Positions 30,980-38,863 of a stretch of 64,000 nt of DNA are shown piece after piece (positions within the stretch are counted from its first letter, which is position 1; each line of letters opens with the position of its first letter). The notes under the pieces are model-generated. The model was not told the origin of the DNA. It ran no database searches and saw only the letters and a list, made by a program, of their open reading frames with translations. A program made the translations under genes and the position numbers. This DNA comes from Enhygromyxa salina (GTDB lineage Bacteria; Myxococcota_A; Polyangia; Nannocystales; Nannocystaceae), in assembly GCF_000737335.2 (NCBI RefSeq), contig NZ_JMCC02000010.1, positions 107,923 through 171,922 on the forward strand, read 5' to 3'.

Positions 30980-32644
30980 ATGTCTGGGACGACGCGCCGA
31001 CGCTTCATGCAGTCGCTGTGCGGTGCCCTCGTGGTGACGGGCACCTCGAGCCTGGTGCCCCGGCTCGCCCGCGGTGCCGACATCAGCCTCGCTGACCGGC
31101 TCGATCTGCTCTACAGCAACCAATTCAATTTCGACGATCTTGGCCGCCCGCGGATCAGCGTTGGCGTGATGGCTGCCCAGCGGGAGGTCCAGCTCTCGGC
31201 CCCAGGTGGACTGCAGGCGCTGCCCTCGGGCGACGGCGGCACGGCGATCCTCGGCGGTGGACGCTGGCGCATTCGTGTCGCCGACGCCAAGCCTTCGAAG
31301 CAGTCATTTCGGGTCGTGCTCGACGCGGTCCCGGCGACCGAGCTGCGCCAAGTCGACAAGCGCGCCAAGGTCTGGCGCGGCAAAGGCTTCGACGTGTCCG
31401 AGCGCGAGGTCGGCACCCTGTTCGGTGTGTCGGGCAAGGTCCTGGACACGCGGCGGGTGCTGCTGACCACGGATCTGTTCTCGTCCGAGCGCGAGGCCGA
31501 GGCCCGCGCGCGCGAGCTGGCCGAGCGCCATGGCTTGATCCCCCGCCTGCACCCCGAGGTCGAGCGCCGCGCGAGCGGGCGGATCCTCGCTGAAGATCTC
31601 GAGACCGGCGTCAGCGTCGAAGCCGAGGGCGTGCTGTGGTTCTCGCCCACGCGGGCCGACAAGATGACCGTTCACGACGTCGCCCACGAGGGCGGCGGCG
31701 GCTCTGAAGATCGTCGCTATCGCGGGCAGATCTATGTTGCGATCGATCGCAAGGGCGAGCTCGCGGTCGTGAATTTAATCGGCGAGGCCGAGCTGCTTGC
31801 AGGCTTGGTGCCGGCCGAGATCTACGCTTCGGCGCCGAGCGAGGCGCTCAAGGCCCAGGCCGTCGCGGCCCGGGGCCAGCTGCTCGCCAAGGTTGGCAGC
31901 CGGCACCTCGACGATCCCTACTTGCTGTGTTCGCACCAGCACTGCCAGGTCTACGCCGGGGCCGACAGTGAGCACCCGCGGACCAACACCGCCGTCGATC
32001 GGACGATCGGTCGCGTGCTCATGCGGCCGAATGAATCGCAGCTGGTTGACACGGTGTATTCGGCAAATTGTGGCGGTCACACCGAGCACAACGAGCAGGT
32101 CTGGGCCAGCCCGGCAGATCCGCAGCTGCGCGCGACCCCGGATCCCAAGCTTGGCGAGGACTTCGCCAAGGGCATCGACGCCGCCAACATTCAGGCGTGG
32201 CTGAGCGCAAGCCCGGCCGCCTACAGCAAGCCGAGCTCGAGCCACGTGGCCTCGGCGTATCGATGGACGACCGCGCTGGATCCGGCCGCGGTCGCCGGCA
32301 ACCCCGAGGTCCCGCGCAGCTTGGGTGACCTGCAGCGAATCGAGATCCACGCGCGCGGCCGCAGCGGTCGGGCGACCCACGCCACGCTTCATGGGGCCCG
32401 CGAGCAGGTCGAGATCCACGGCGAGCTGCGGATCCGCCGGGCGCTGGGCGGGCTCAAGTCATCGATGTTCGTGGTCGACGAGCGGCGCGACGAGTTTGGC
32501 CGGTTCGTGCTGCGTGGCGGCGGGCATGGGCACGGGGTTGGCCTGTGTCAGCACGGCGCGATGGGCATGGCCGCCGACGGCAAGACTTATGGGCCGATCT
32601 TGAACCACTACTATCGCGACTCGAAGCTGGTCCGGCTCTGGTAG
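30980..32644 (+). CDS. SpoIID/LytB-domain protein, Tat-type signal
   Basis: A 554-residue exported protein. The N-terminus has a twin-arginine-like signal (TTRRRFMQSLCGALVVTG), followed by beta-rich domains and, from about residue 270, a SpoIID/LytB domain with VPAEIYASAPSEALKAQAVA and the segment CSHQHCQVYAG. The later TVYSANCGGHTEHNEQVW and GHGHGVGLCQHGAMGMA match the family end motif. SpoIID proteins are lytic transglycosylases acting on denuded peptidoglycan; the catalytic Glu in the E-x-x-K-A-Q-A motif region is present (SEALKAQAV). The protein is expected in the periplasm. Its first 250 residues are extra relative to the minimal family. Confidence 0.9.
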   Translation: MSGTTRRRFMQSLCGALVVTGTSSLVPRLARGADISLADRLDLLYSNQFNFDDLGRPRISVGVMAAQREVQLSAPGGLQALPSGDGGTAILGGGRWRIRVADAKPSKQSFRVVLDAVPATELRQVDKRAKVWRGKGFDVSEREVGTLFGVSGKVLDTRRVLLTTDLFSSEREAEARARELAERHGLIPRLHPEVERRASGRILAEDLETGVSVEAEGVLWFSPTRADKMTVHDVAHEGGGGSEDRRYRGQIYVAIDRKGELAVVNLIGEAELLAGLVPAEIYASAPSEALKAQAVAARGQLLAKVGSRHLDDPYLLCSHQHCQVYAGADSEHPRTNTAVDRTIGRVLMRPNESQLVDTVYSANCGGHTEHNEQVWASPADPQLRATPDPKLGEDFAKGIDAANIQAWLSASPAAYSKPSSSHVASAYRWTTALDPAAVAGNPEVPRSLGDLQRIEIHARGRSGRATHATLHGAREQVEIHGELRIRRALGGLKSSMFVVDERRDEFGRFVLRGGGHGHGVGLCQHGAMGMAADGKTYGPILNHYYRDSKLVRLW

Positions 32645-32835
32645 CGCGGCTGCGTCGACGGACGCGCAACGTCGAAGAAGCTGCCAAGTGGCGGCTGATC
32701 GCAGAGGAGGTCGCCGACGGCGGCGGTGGCATCTTCGGCCAGGAGCGGCGCCTGCTCGAGCTGGGCGAGGACGGCCGCTTCCACGTCGAGAACGACCTCG
32801 AGGCGCTGCCTTCCCCTCGAGCGGTCCCGCTCTAG
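32645..32835 (+). other. Start-less open frame after the SpoIID gene, possible remnant
   Basis: After the SpoIID stop an overlapping frame continues and encodes a charged, protein-like stretch (LRRRTRNVEEAAKWRLIAEE then GQERRLLELGEDGRFHVEND). It has no usable start codon between 32644 and its first residues, and the composition is unlike neutral DNA. It may be a decayed gene or part of a gene broken by a deletion. Confidence 0.25.
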
Positions 32836-32953
32836 CCACGGGCTCCTATTCCCAAATCAAGCGCTGAATTGGAAAAGGTGAATGATTTGGGGCTAGTACG
32901 AGCCGACAGGCGAGCGTTTGGGGTGAGCGAAGGGGGCTCCGCCGCCGAAGCGA

Positions 32954-32971
32954 GGGGCTTTCGAAAGCCCC
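32954..32971. repeat. Perfect 18-bp palindrome
   Basis: GGGGCTTTCGAAAGCCCC is a perfect palindrome in the gap between the SpoIID gene and the ferritin-like gene. It might end transcription from either side or bind a regulator. No T-run follows. Confidence 0.6.
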
Positions 32972-32984
32972 CTTGAAGACATAG

Positions 32985-33023
32985 TAGGCCCGAGTCGAGC
33001 GCGCAGCGCTTGATTCGGGCCTA
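32985..33023. terminator. Inverted repeat at the ferritin-like gene stop codon
   Basis: TAGGCCCGA (32985-32993) pairs with TCGGGCCTA (33015-33023) across 21 bases. The right arm contains the minus-strand stop codon at 33021. A candidate terminator for the ferritin-like gene, though the T-rich tract is poor. Confidence 0.45.
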
Positions 33024-33458
33024 GGGCCGGGCGAACTTGACCTGCTGGGTCATCTTGCGCAGCTCGTCGACGTGCGCCTGCTCCTCCGCGATCTGCTGCT
33101 CAACCCAGAACAGCGTGCCCTTGTTGGACACTCCGGCGACCTCGTGGACGCGCTCCCAGGCCGCGAGCATGTCCATCTCCAGCGCCAGGGCGGCTGTGAG
33201 CATGGCGGCTGGCTCGGTCTCCTGCCGGATCTTTTGTGGTGTCATGCCCGGGACTCGACCGAATGCTGCGATCTTGTCGCCCGTGTGCTCGGCGTGATCA
33301 CGCGCTAGCTCGCTCGATTCATGGAAAAAGTGCCTCAGGTAATCGCGGTGGATGCCCGTGACCAGCACGGCGTGTTGCATGTATTGCAGCGCGCCCGCCA
33401 GCTCCCAGGCCATTGCGTTGTCGAGTCGATCGAGGAATTCTTCCATGTCTGCGGTCAT
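33021..33458 (-). CDS. Ferritin-like diiron protein
   Basis: A 145-residue four-helix protein resembling bacterioferritin/Dps-like ferritin-like proteins. Candidate metal ligands are Glu19, His55, Glu94 and the ExxH pair Glu126-His129; the usual Glu four residues before His55 is displaced, so the site looks partly altered. Helix segments include AMAWELAGALQYMQHAVLV and AEEQAHVDELRKMTQQV. Probably stores iron or protects against peroxide; a bacterioferritin without heme is also possible. A 12-bp palindrome 35 bp upstream of its ATG may regulate it. A terminator-like inverted repeat overlaps its stop. Confidence 0.8.
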   Translation of the reverse strand: MTADMEEFLDRLDNAMAWELAGALQYMQHAVLVTGIHRDYLRHFFHESSELARDHAEHTGDKIAAFGRVPGMTPQKIRQETEPAAMLTAALALEMDMLAAWERVHEVAGVSNKGTLFWVEQQIAEEQAHVDELRKMTQQVKFARP

Positions 33459-33823
33459 TGCTCTACCTCTGCGATCTCCAAATGCGTCGAGACCTCGATC
33501 GAGGATAGGCAGCGACCTGACGTGAACAAGTGTCGTGTTTTGCGTTCGATGACTCGGGACGGCGCAATCACCCGATCATTGGCCCGGAGCTTTGGATGTC
33601 GTGGGGTTGTGGACACAGGGAAATGTGCTGCGAGGGTGCTCCTCGCCCACTCACGTACCTGCGCACAGGCAACGCTGGGGAGCGAAATGATGGATCGCGC
33701 AAACGCCGCCTTGGTGACAGTCGCAGGGGCAACTGTCCGTGGGCGCGGCCGTGTGGAGATCTGCTGTTCCCAGCACCGGCCGCGCAGACGAGCGCCGGAC
33801 AACCGGGTATGGTCGGGGGACAC
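33459..33823. other. Intergenic region between ferritin-like and PEGA-like genes
   Basis: 365 bp with no gene I can support. An open frame continues upstream of the 33824 start, but its translation is not protein-like. The notable content is the 12-bp palindrome at 33493-33504. Confidence 0.5.
33493..33504. promoter_or_regulatory. 12-bp palindrome upstream of the ferritin-like gene
   Basis: CCTCGATCGAGG is a perfect palindrome 35 bp before the ferritin-like start. It is in the right place for a repressor or activator site, such as an iron or stress regulator, but no regulator is identified. Confidence 0.35.
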
Positions 33824-34750
33824 ATGAACGTTCTCTTGCCGGTCGTCCTGCTCTTCGCTCCGCCACAACAAGATCGTGAGCAAGCCAGGGCTGAGCTGCA
33901 GGCGGCCGTGGACAACTCCACAGATCCAGACCGACAAGCCGCCGTCGCTGCGCTGGCGGCCGCCATCGAGCTCCACACTCGGTTTCCTGGCGACACAGAG
34001 GCTATCCCAGAGTCCGTGCTCGAGGCTCGCGTGGTCCTGGTCCGGTTGTACCTCGCGATCGAAGACGCCAGCGCGGCGCAGGAGGCGATGGATGACTTGA
34101 TCCGAACCGCGCGGGGCCAGACGCCGCCCGTGCGGACCTACGGCCTCGAGGTCACGGAGCTGTATGAGGCCCGGAAGCGCGCCCTGGAAGCCGCTGGCAC
34201 GGCGACGCTCGAGATCGTCTGTGAAGGGGCGTGTGCGATCAGCATTAATGAGCGCCAGTCTGCCCCCGGCGCGAACCTGCTGCTGGGCACCTACAGAGTC
34301 TGGGTCAAGGGCGCCAAACCGGACGCTGGCTGGACGTTTCATGAGGTCGAGCTCGTTGAACCAGACGGAGTGGTGACGATCACCTACGAGGACCCCAACC
34401 CTCCCGCCGCGGTGGCCGTGCCAGCTCCACCCGTCGAGGCGGCGGCCAAGCGCATGCTTCCTCGGGCTGTCGAGATCGCGGGCGCGGCGACGGGTGTTGG
34501 CCTGCTCGTCGTTGGGGCGGTGTTGCTGAGCTTGGACGGCAAGTGCAGCAAGACCAAGACAGCCCCTACCGCGGAGACGACGGTTGAAGCGTGTGGCGAC
34601 ACCTACGAGAGCACCGTTGGCGGTGTCTCGCTGCTTGGCGTTGGCGGAGGACTTCTGGTTGTTTCGGGCGTGATGCTCACAATCGATGAAGTCCAAGTCG
34701 GGCGCGCGAAGGGGCGGCAGGTCACGGTCGCCGCATCGTTCAGGTTCTGA
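33824..34750 (+). CDS. Exported or membrane protein with C-terminal TM helices, PEGA-like part
   Basis: A 308-residue protein starting at ATG 33824 after a GGGGGAC sequence. It has a hydrophobic N-terminus (MNVLLPVVLLFAP) that may be a signal peptide. A helical, TPR-like region follows (DRQAAVAALAAAIELH, YLAIEDASAAQEAMDDLI), then a short beta domain (LEIVCEGACAISINERQSAP, LLLGTYRVWVKGAKPD) like a PEGA domain. Two hydrophobic helices flank a small Cys loop near the C-terminus (ATGVGLLVVGAVLLSL and GVSLLGVGGGLLVVSGVML). It precedes the RCC1 lipoprotein by 20 bp, so the two are likely one operon. No enzymatic motif is seen. Confidence 0.75.
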   Translation: MNVLLPVVLLFAPPQQDREQARAELQAAVDNSTDPDRQAAVAALAAAIELHTRFPGDTEAIPESVLEARVVLVRLYLAIEDASAAQEAMDDLIRTARGQTPPVRTYGLEVTELYEARKRALEAAGTATLEIVCEGACAISINERQSAPGANLLLGTYRVWVKGAKPDAGWTFHEVELVEPDGVVTITYEDPNPPAAVAVPAPPVEAAAKRMLPRAVEIAGAATGVGLLVVGAVLLSLDGKCSKTKTAPTAETTVEACGDTYESTVGGVSLLGVGGGLLVVSGVMLTIDEVQVGRAKGRQVTVAASFRF

Positions 34751-34770
34751 GCCAACGTGAGGGTGTGATG

Positions 34771-36360
34771 ATGGGAACAACGCTGCGATCTCTCCTCCGC
34801 TCCGGTTCGTGTCTCGCGTTCCTATCGGTCGTGGGCTGTCAACTCGTGCCGCTGTGCGAAGTCCCGGGCCACGAGCACAAATGTGCGGGTGAGACCGACT
34901 CTTCTGAGGATGAGACGGGGACGGGCGACGGAGACGGCGACGGCGACGGCGACGGAGACGGTGACGGTGACGGAGACGGCGACGGCGATCAGTGTGATGG
35001 AGTTGGCTGCCCCTGCGAGTCGTCCCGCGACTGTCTCCCAGAGCACAAGTGTATTGACGATTCATGCGCCGATGCTTGGTGCGGAGACGCGATCACCAAC
35101 AACGACGAGTCGTGTGACGACGGCAATGCCATGGAAGGTGACGGGTGCGACAACGACTGCTCGTACACCGAGATCCTGTCGATCGGCGCCGGAGGGGCGC
35201 ACACATGCGCGCTGGTTGAAGGTGGGCGGGTTCGCTGCTGGGGGCTCAACAACGCTGGGCAGCTCGGGCTCGGCAATGTAGAGACGATCGGCGACGATGA
35301 GCTTCCATCGTCCGTCGACGACGTTCCGCTGCCGGGCCCGGCGACTCAGCTCGCGGTTGGCGATCAGCACACCTGCGCGCTGCTGGCCGACGAAGATGTC
35401 CGCTGCTGGGGCGTGAACGAGGACGGTCGGCTCGGGTATGCCAACACGATAGATATCGGGGATGACGAATTTCCGACTGAGGCCGTGAACGTTGGGGCAC
35501 CCGTCACACAGATCGAGGCTGGCGCGTTCCATAGCTGCGCGCGCATCGGCACCGGTACCGTGCGCTGTTGGGGGCTGGGGACGTTTGGTCGCTTGGGCTA
35601 CGTGAACACATCGATGGTCGGTGACGACGAGACTCCGGCTAGCGTGGGCGACGTCGACGTGGGCGGTGGAACGGTCAAGCTGTCCGTCGGAGGCGCGCAC
35701 ACTTGCGCCATTTCAATCATCGGTACCGTGCGCTGCTGGGGGCGCAACACCCAGGGCCAGCTAGGCTACGGGCACGTCAATCACGTCGGCGACAACGAAA
35801 CCCCCGCGAGCGCTGGCAATGTCGCCGCGATCCCGATGGGGCTCCCGTTCAACACGAAGATCGAGCAGGTCAGCCATGGCGTGACCCACACCTGCGCGCT
35901 GTTCGAGACCGGCGACGTGCTGTGTTGGGGCAGCGCGCTGTTTGGTGAGATTGGCACCGGCGACAGCAACTTCATCGGCGACGACGAGCTGCCGGGGACT
36001 TCGTCGCCGATCGCGTTCCCGGGTCCAGCCATCGCCGTCACAGCAGGCGGCGGCCACAGCTGCGCGCTGCTCGAGACCGGCGAAGTCTACTGCTGGGGTG
36101 CGAACACCTTTGGGGAGCTGGGCTACGGGAACACGAGCACGATCGGTGACGACGAGCCACCCGCCCAGGCCGGGCCCGTGCCGGTCGGCGGCTCCGCGAT
36201 CCAGATCGACGCCGGCTTCTTCCACACCTGCGCGGTCACCAGCAACCACCAGGTGCGCTGCTGGGGGAACAACGACGCGGGTCAGCTTGGGCTCGGCAAC
36301 ACCAGCAAGCTCGGCGACAACGAAGCTCCCAGCACAGCGGACCCAGTCGAGCTGCTATAG
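34771..36360 (+). CDS. RCC1-repeat (seven-bladed) surface lipoprotein
   Basis: A lipoprotein of 529 residues from ATG 34771 (GAGGG seven bases upstream; GTG 34765 and ATG 34768 are also in frame). The lipobox is LSVVGC. An acidic GD linker follows, then a DUF4215-like Cys motif (CGDAITNNDESCDDGNAMEG). The body contains seven RCC1-like blades, each with HTCAL-type and RCWG-type Cys motifs and a loop (I/V)GD(D/N)E. The blades would form a beta-propeller that may bind calcium or be cross-linked by disulfides. It lies 20 bp after the PEGA-like gene and 4 bp before the membrane spermidine-synthase-like gene, implying one operon. Confidence 0.9.
   Translation: MGTTLRSLLRSGSCLAFLSVVGCQLVPLCEVPGHEHKCAGETDSSEDETGTGDGDGDGDGDGDGDGDGDGDGDQCDGVGCPCESSRDCLPEHKCIDDSCADAWCGDAITNNDESCDDGNAMEGDGCDNDCSYTEILSIGAGGAHTCALVEGGRVRCWGLNNAGQLGLGNVETIGDDELPSSVDDVPLPGPATQLAVGDQHTCALLADEDVRCWGVNEDGRLGYANTIDIGDDEFPTEAVNVGAPVTQIEAGAFHSCARIGTGTVRCWGLGTFGRLGYVNTSMVGDDETPASVGDVDVGGGTVKLSVGGAHTCAISIIGTVRCWGRNTQGQLGYGHVNHVGDNETPASAGNVAAIPMGLPFNTKIEQVSHGVTHTCALFETGDVLCWGSALFGEIGTGDSNFIGDDELPGTSSPIAFPGPAIAVTAGGGHSCALLETGEVYCWGANTFGELGYGNTSTIGDDEPPAQAGPVPVGGSAIQIDAGFFHTCAVTSNHQVRCWGNNDAGQLGLGNTSKLGDNEAPSTADPVELL
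34924..34989 (+). repeat. Gly-Asp hexamer repeat (11 units) in the RCC1 lipoprotein
   Basis: Eleven tandem GGN-GAY hexamers encode (Gly-Asp)11 behind the lipobox. It is the same linker type as in the lipoprotein at 10813, with more codon mixing (GGA, GGT), so slippage may be slower here. Confidence 0.95.
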
Positions 36361-36363
36361 GCT

Positions 36364-38799
36364 ATGGTCCGGCCTCCGATGACCGACCCGTCCAAGCGGC
36401 CGACCTACGTCGGGGTGTTTCTCCTCGCGCTTGCGACCTTGGTCGTCGAGATCCTGCTGACGAGGATCAGCAGCGTGATCGGCCTGTATCACCTCGCGTT
36501 CTTCGTCATTTCGCTGACGATGCTGGGGATGACGGCGGGCGCGGTGGCGGTGTTCTTGCTACCCAGCGCGTTCGAGCAGGCCAAGGTTCCCGACCGGATG
36601 GCCCAGGCCGCGCTCGGGTTTGCGCTGAGCACTCCGATCGCGGTTGGCGTCGCGATGTCGATGCCGCTGGTGCGCGTTGACAGTCTGATGGGCTTCTTGG
36701 CGCTCTCGCTGTATGCGGGGGCGCTGGCGATCCCCAACGTGTTCGCGGGTGTCGCTCTGACCCTGGCGTTGACGCGGGCCCAGTTGCTGACATCGATCGC
36801 GTATGGCGTGGATCTGTTGGGCGCGGCGGCTGGATGCGGGCTGGTCATCGTGCTGCTCGATCTCGTCGATGCCCCAAGCGCGGTGTTGGTCGCTGCCGGG
36901 CTCGCGGGGCTTGGCGCGGCCAGCTTTGCGGTCGGTGCTGCGAATCGCGGCCTCGCCGTGGGTGCTGGTGTGTGCGCGGTGTGTCTGTTTGGGCTTGGCT
37001 ACGCGAACGCGTCTGCCGAGCAGCCCGCGCTGCGTCCGGCGTGGGTCAAGGGGGCCCCCGAGGATCTCGCGCAGTACGACTTCGTCGGTTGGAACACCTA
37101 CTCGCGCATCACCGTGAACCAGCGCGTGCACGAGCGCCCGCATCTGTGGGCCGGCAGCAGGCTGTTGCCGCCCGCGCTCGCGGATCCTGTCGACCAACGA
37201 TCGATCAAGGTCGACGGCGCGGCGGCGACACGGATGTTCGCGCATGCCAACGATCTCGACGCGCACGCCTACCTCGATTGGGACATCACCTCGTTCGTCC
37301 ACCAGCTGCGTCCCTCCGGTCCCGCAGCGATCATCGGGGTCGGTGGAGGGCGCGATGTGATCGTCGCAGCCCGCCATGGCCACGCGCCGATCGTTGGGAT
37401 CGAGCTCAATGATCTGATTGTTCACCTCCACACCCACGGCATGGCCGCGTACTCCGGGCTGATCGAGATACCGGGGGTCGAGCTGCACGCCGCCGAGGCT
37501 CGCAGCTTCTTGCAGACCGAGACGCGTCGATTCTCGGTCATCACGATGTCGCTCATCGACACGTGGGCGGCGACTGGCGCCGGCAGCTACAGCCTGTCTG
37601 AGAATGGCCTGTACACGGTCGAGGCCTGGGACCTGTTCCTCAATCGCCTCGACGATCACGGCGTGTTCACGGTCTCGCGCTGGTACAACCCCAAGTCTCC
37701 CGGCGAGACCGCCCGCATGCTCGCGCTGGCAATGGATGTGTTGTGGCGGCGCGGGGTCGAGGATCCACGCGCGCACTTGATCGTGCTGCAGAACTTGCAC
37801 GTGGCGACCCTGCTGGTCTCGCCAGCGCCGTTCTCGACGGCCGACATCGACACGATGCAGCAGGCCGCGGTGCGGATGGGGTTCACGATGCTGGCCACGC
37901 CGCGCCGGGGTCCGCTCCACGAAGGTACGCTCGCCCAGCTGTGGGCGGTCCCCGATCATGCGTCGCTCGGGACCTGGGCGGACAAGCAAGCCCTGGACCT
38001 GTCCCCGCCAACCGACGATCGGCCGTTCTTCTTCAACATGCTGACCCCGCAGCGGTGGCTGCAGTCTCCGGGTAGCGCGGCGGAGCTCGACGTCGCGTTC
38101 CTCGGCAACCTCGAGGCGACGCAGACGCTGGTCTATGCCACGTTGGTCTCGCTGTTGCTGGCGCTGACGACGATCGTCGCGCCCTTGCTCGTGCGCTGGC
38201 GGGCGCTGGCGGGCGTCCCCCGCCTCGAGCTCGCCGCTTCAACGGCCTACTTCACGCTGATCGGCCTTGGCTTCATGTTCGTCGAGATCGGGCTGCTGTC
38301 GCGCCTGAACGTGTTTCTTGGCCACCCGACCTTGGCCCTCGCGGTGCTGCTTGGCGCGATCATCTCGTTCACGGGCCTCGGGAGCTTGGCCTCAGCCAAA
38401 CTCCCGATCGAGTCCAGCGCAAGGCTTGCCCGTGTCTACCCCTTGATCCCGTTCGCGCTGGTGCTCGTCGCGCTGGTGAGCACGGGGCCGCTGACGCACG
38501 CGTTCGTTGGGGGCAGTCTGGCGGTGCGGATCCTCGTTGGCGTGGGGATCGTCGCCGTGCCTGCGCTCGGCATGGGCCTTGGGTTTCCGCTGGGCCTGCG
38601 CCTCGTGCAGCGGCGACGCACGCTCGAGGGGGGTCCCGAGCTCGGGCCGTGGCTGTGGGGCATGAACGGCGCGGCGGGAGTGTGCGCGAGCGGGCTGGCG
38701 TTGATAGCTTCGATGGCCTGGGGCGTGCCGGTAACCCTTGGCGTGGGGGCGGCCTGCTATCTGGTGCTGCTCCCGTGCACGTGGGTCTTGAGCCGCTGA
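36364..38799 (+). CDS. Membrane protein with spermidine-synthase-like domain
   Basis: An 811-residue protein. The N-terminal 190 residues hold about six membrane helices, then a soluble Rossmann region resembling a polyamine aminopropyltransferase/methyltransferase with GPAAIIGVGGGRDVIVAA and the acidic IVGIELNDLIV, followed by C-terminal membrane helices (LLALTTIVAPLLV, LIGLGFMFVEIGLLSRL). Such spermidine-synthase-like membrane proteins occur in many proteobacteria; the reaction is unproven. It starts at ATG 36364 with a second ATG at 36379. It is 4 bp downstream of the RCC1 gene. The soluble loop sits between membrane segments, so the active site would be on one face of the membrane. Confidence 0.8.
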   Translation: MVRPPMTDPSKRPTYVGVFLLALATLVVEILLTRISSVIGLYHLAFFVISLTMLGMTAGAVAVFLLPSAFEQAKVPDRMAQAALGFALSTPIAVGVAMSMPLVRVDSLMGFLALSLYAGALAIPNVFAGVALTLALTRAQLLTSIAYGVDLLGAAAGCGLVIVLLDLVDAPSAVLVAAGLAGLGAASFAVGAANRGLAVGAGVCAVCLFGLGYANASAEQPALRPAWVKGAPEDLAQYDFVGWNTYSRITVNQRVHERPHLWAGSRLLPPALADPVDQRSIKVDGAAATRMFAHANDLDAHAYLDWDITSFVHQLRPSGPAAIIGVGGGRDVIVAARHGHAPIVGIELNDLIVHLHTHGMAAYSGLIEIPGVELHAAEARSFLQTETRRFSVITMSLIDTWAATGAGSYSLSENGLYTVEAWDLFLNRLDDHGVFTVSRWYNPKSPGETARMLALAMDVLWRRGVEDPRAHLIVLQNLHVATLLVSPAPFSTADIDTMQQAAVRMGFTMLATPRRGPLHEGTLAQLWAVPDHASLGTWADKQALDLSPPTDDRPFFFNMLTPQRWLQSPGSAAELDVAFLGNLEATQTLVYATLVSLLLALTTIVAPLLVRWRALAGVPRLELAASTAYFTLIGLGFMFVEIGLLSRLNVFLGHPTLALAVLLGAIISFTGLGSLASAKLPIESSARLARVYPLIPFALVLVALVSTGPLTHAFVGGSLAVRILVGVGIVAVPALGMGLGFPLGLRLVQRRRTLEGGPELGPWLWGMNGAAGVCASGLALIASMAWGVPVTLGVGAACYLVLLPCTWVLSR

Positions 38800-38863
38800 A
38801 TCGCCGCTGGGGGGATGAGGTGGGGTGCCGGCTCGGCGACGCTTGCAGTAGTCTCGGGTCTCG

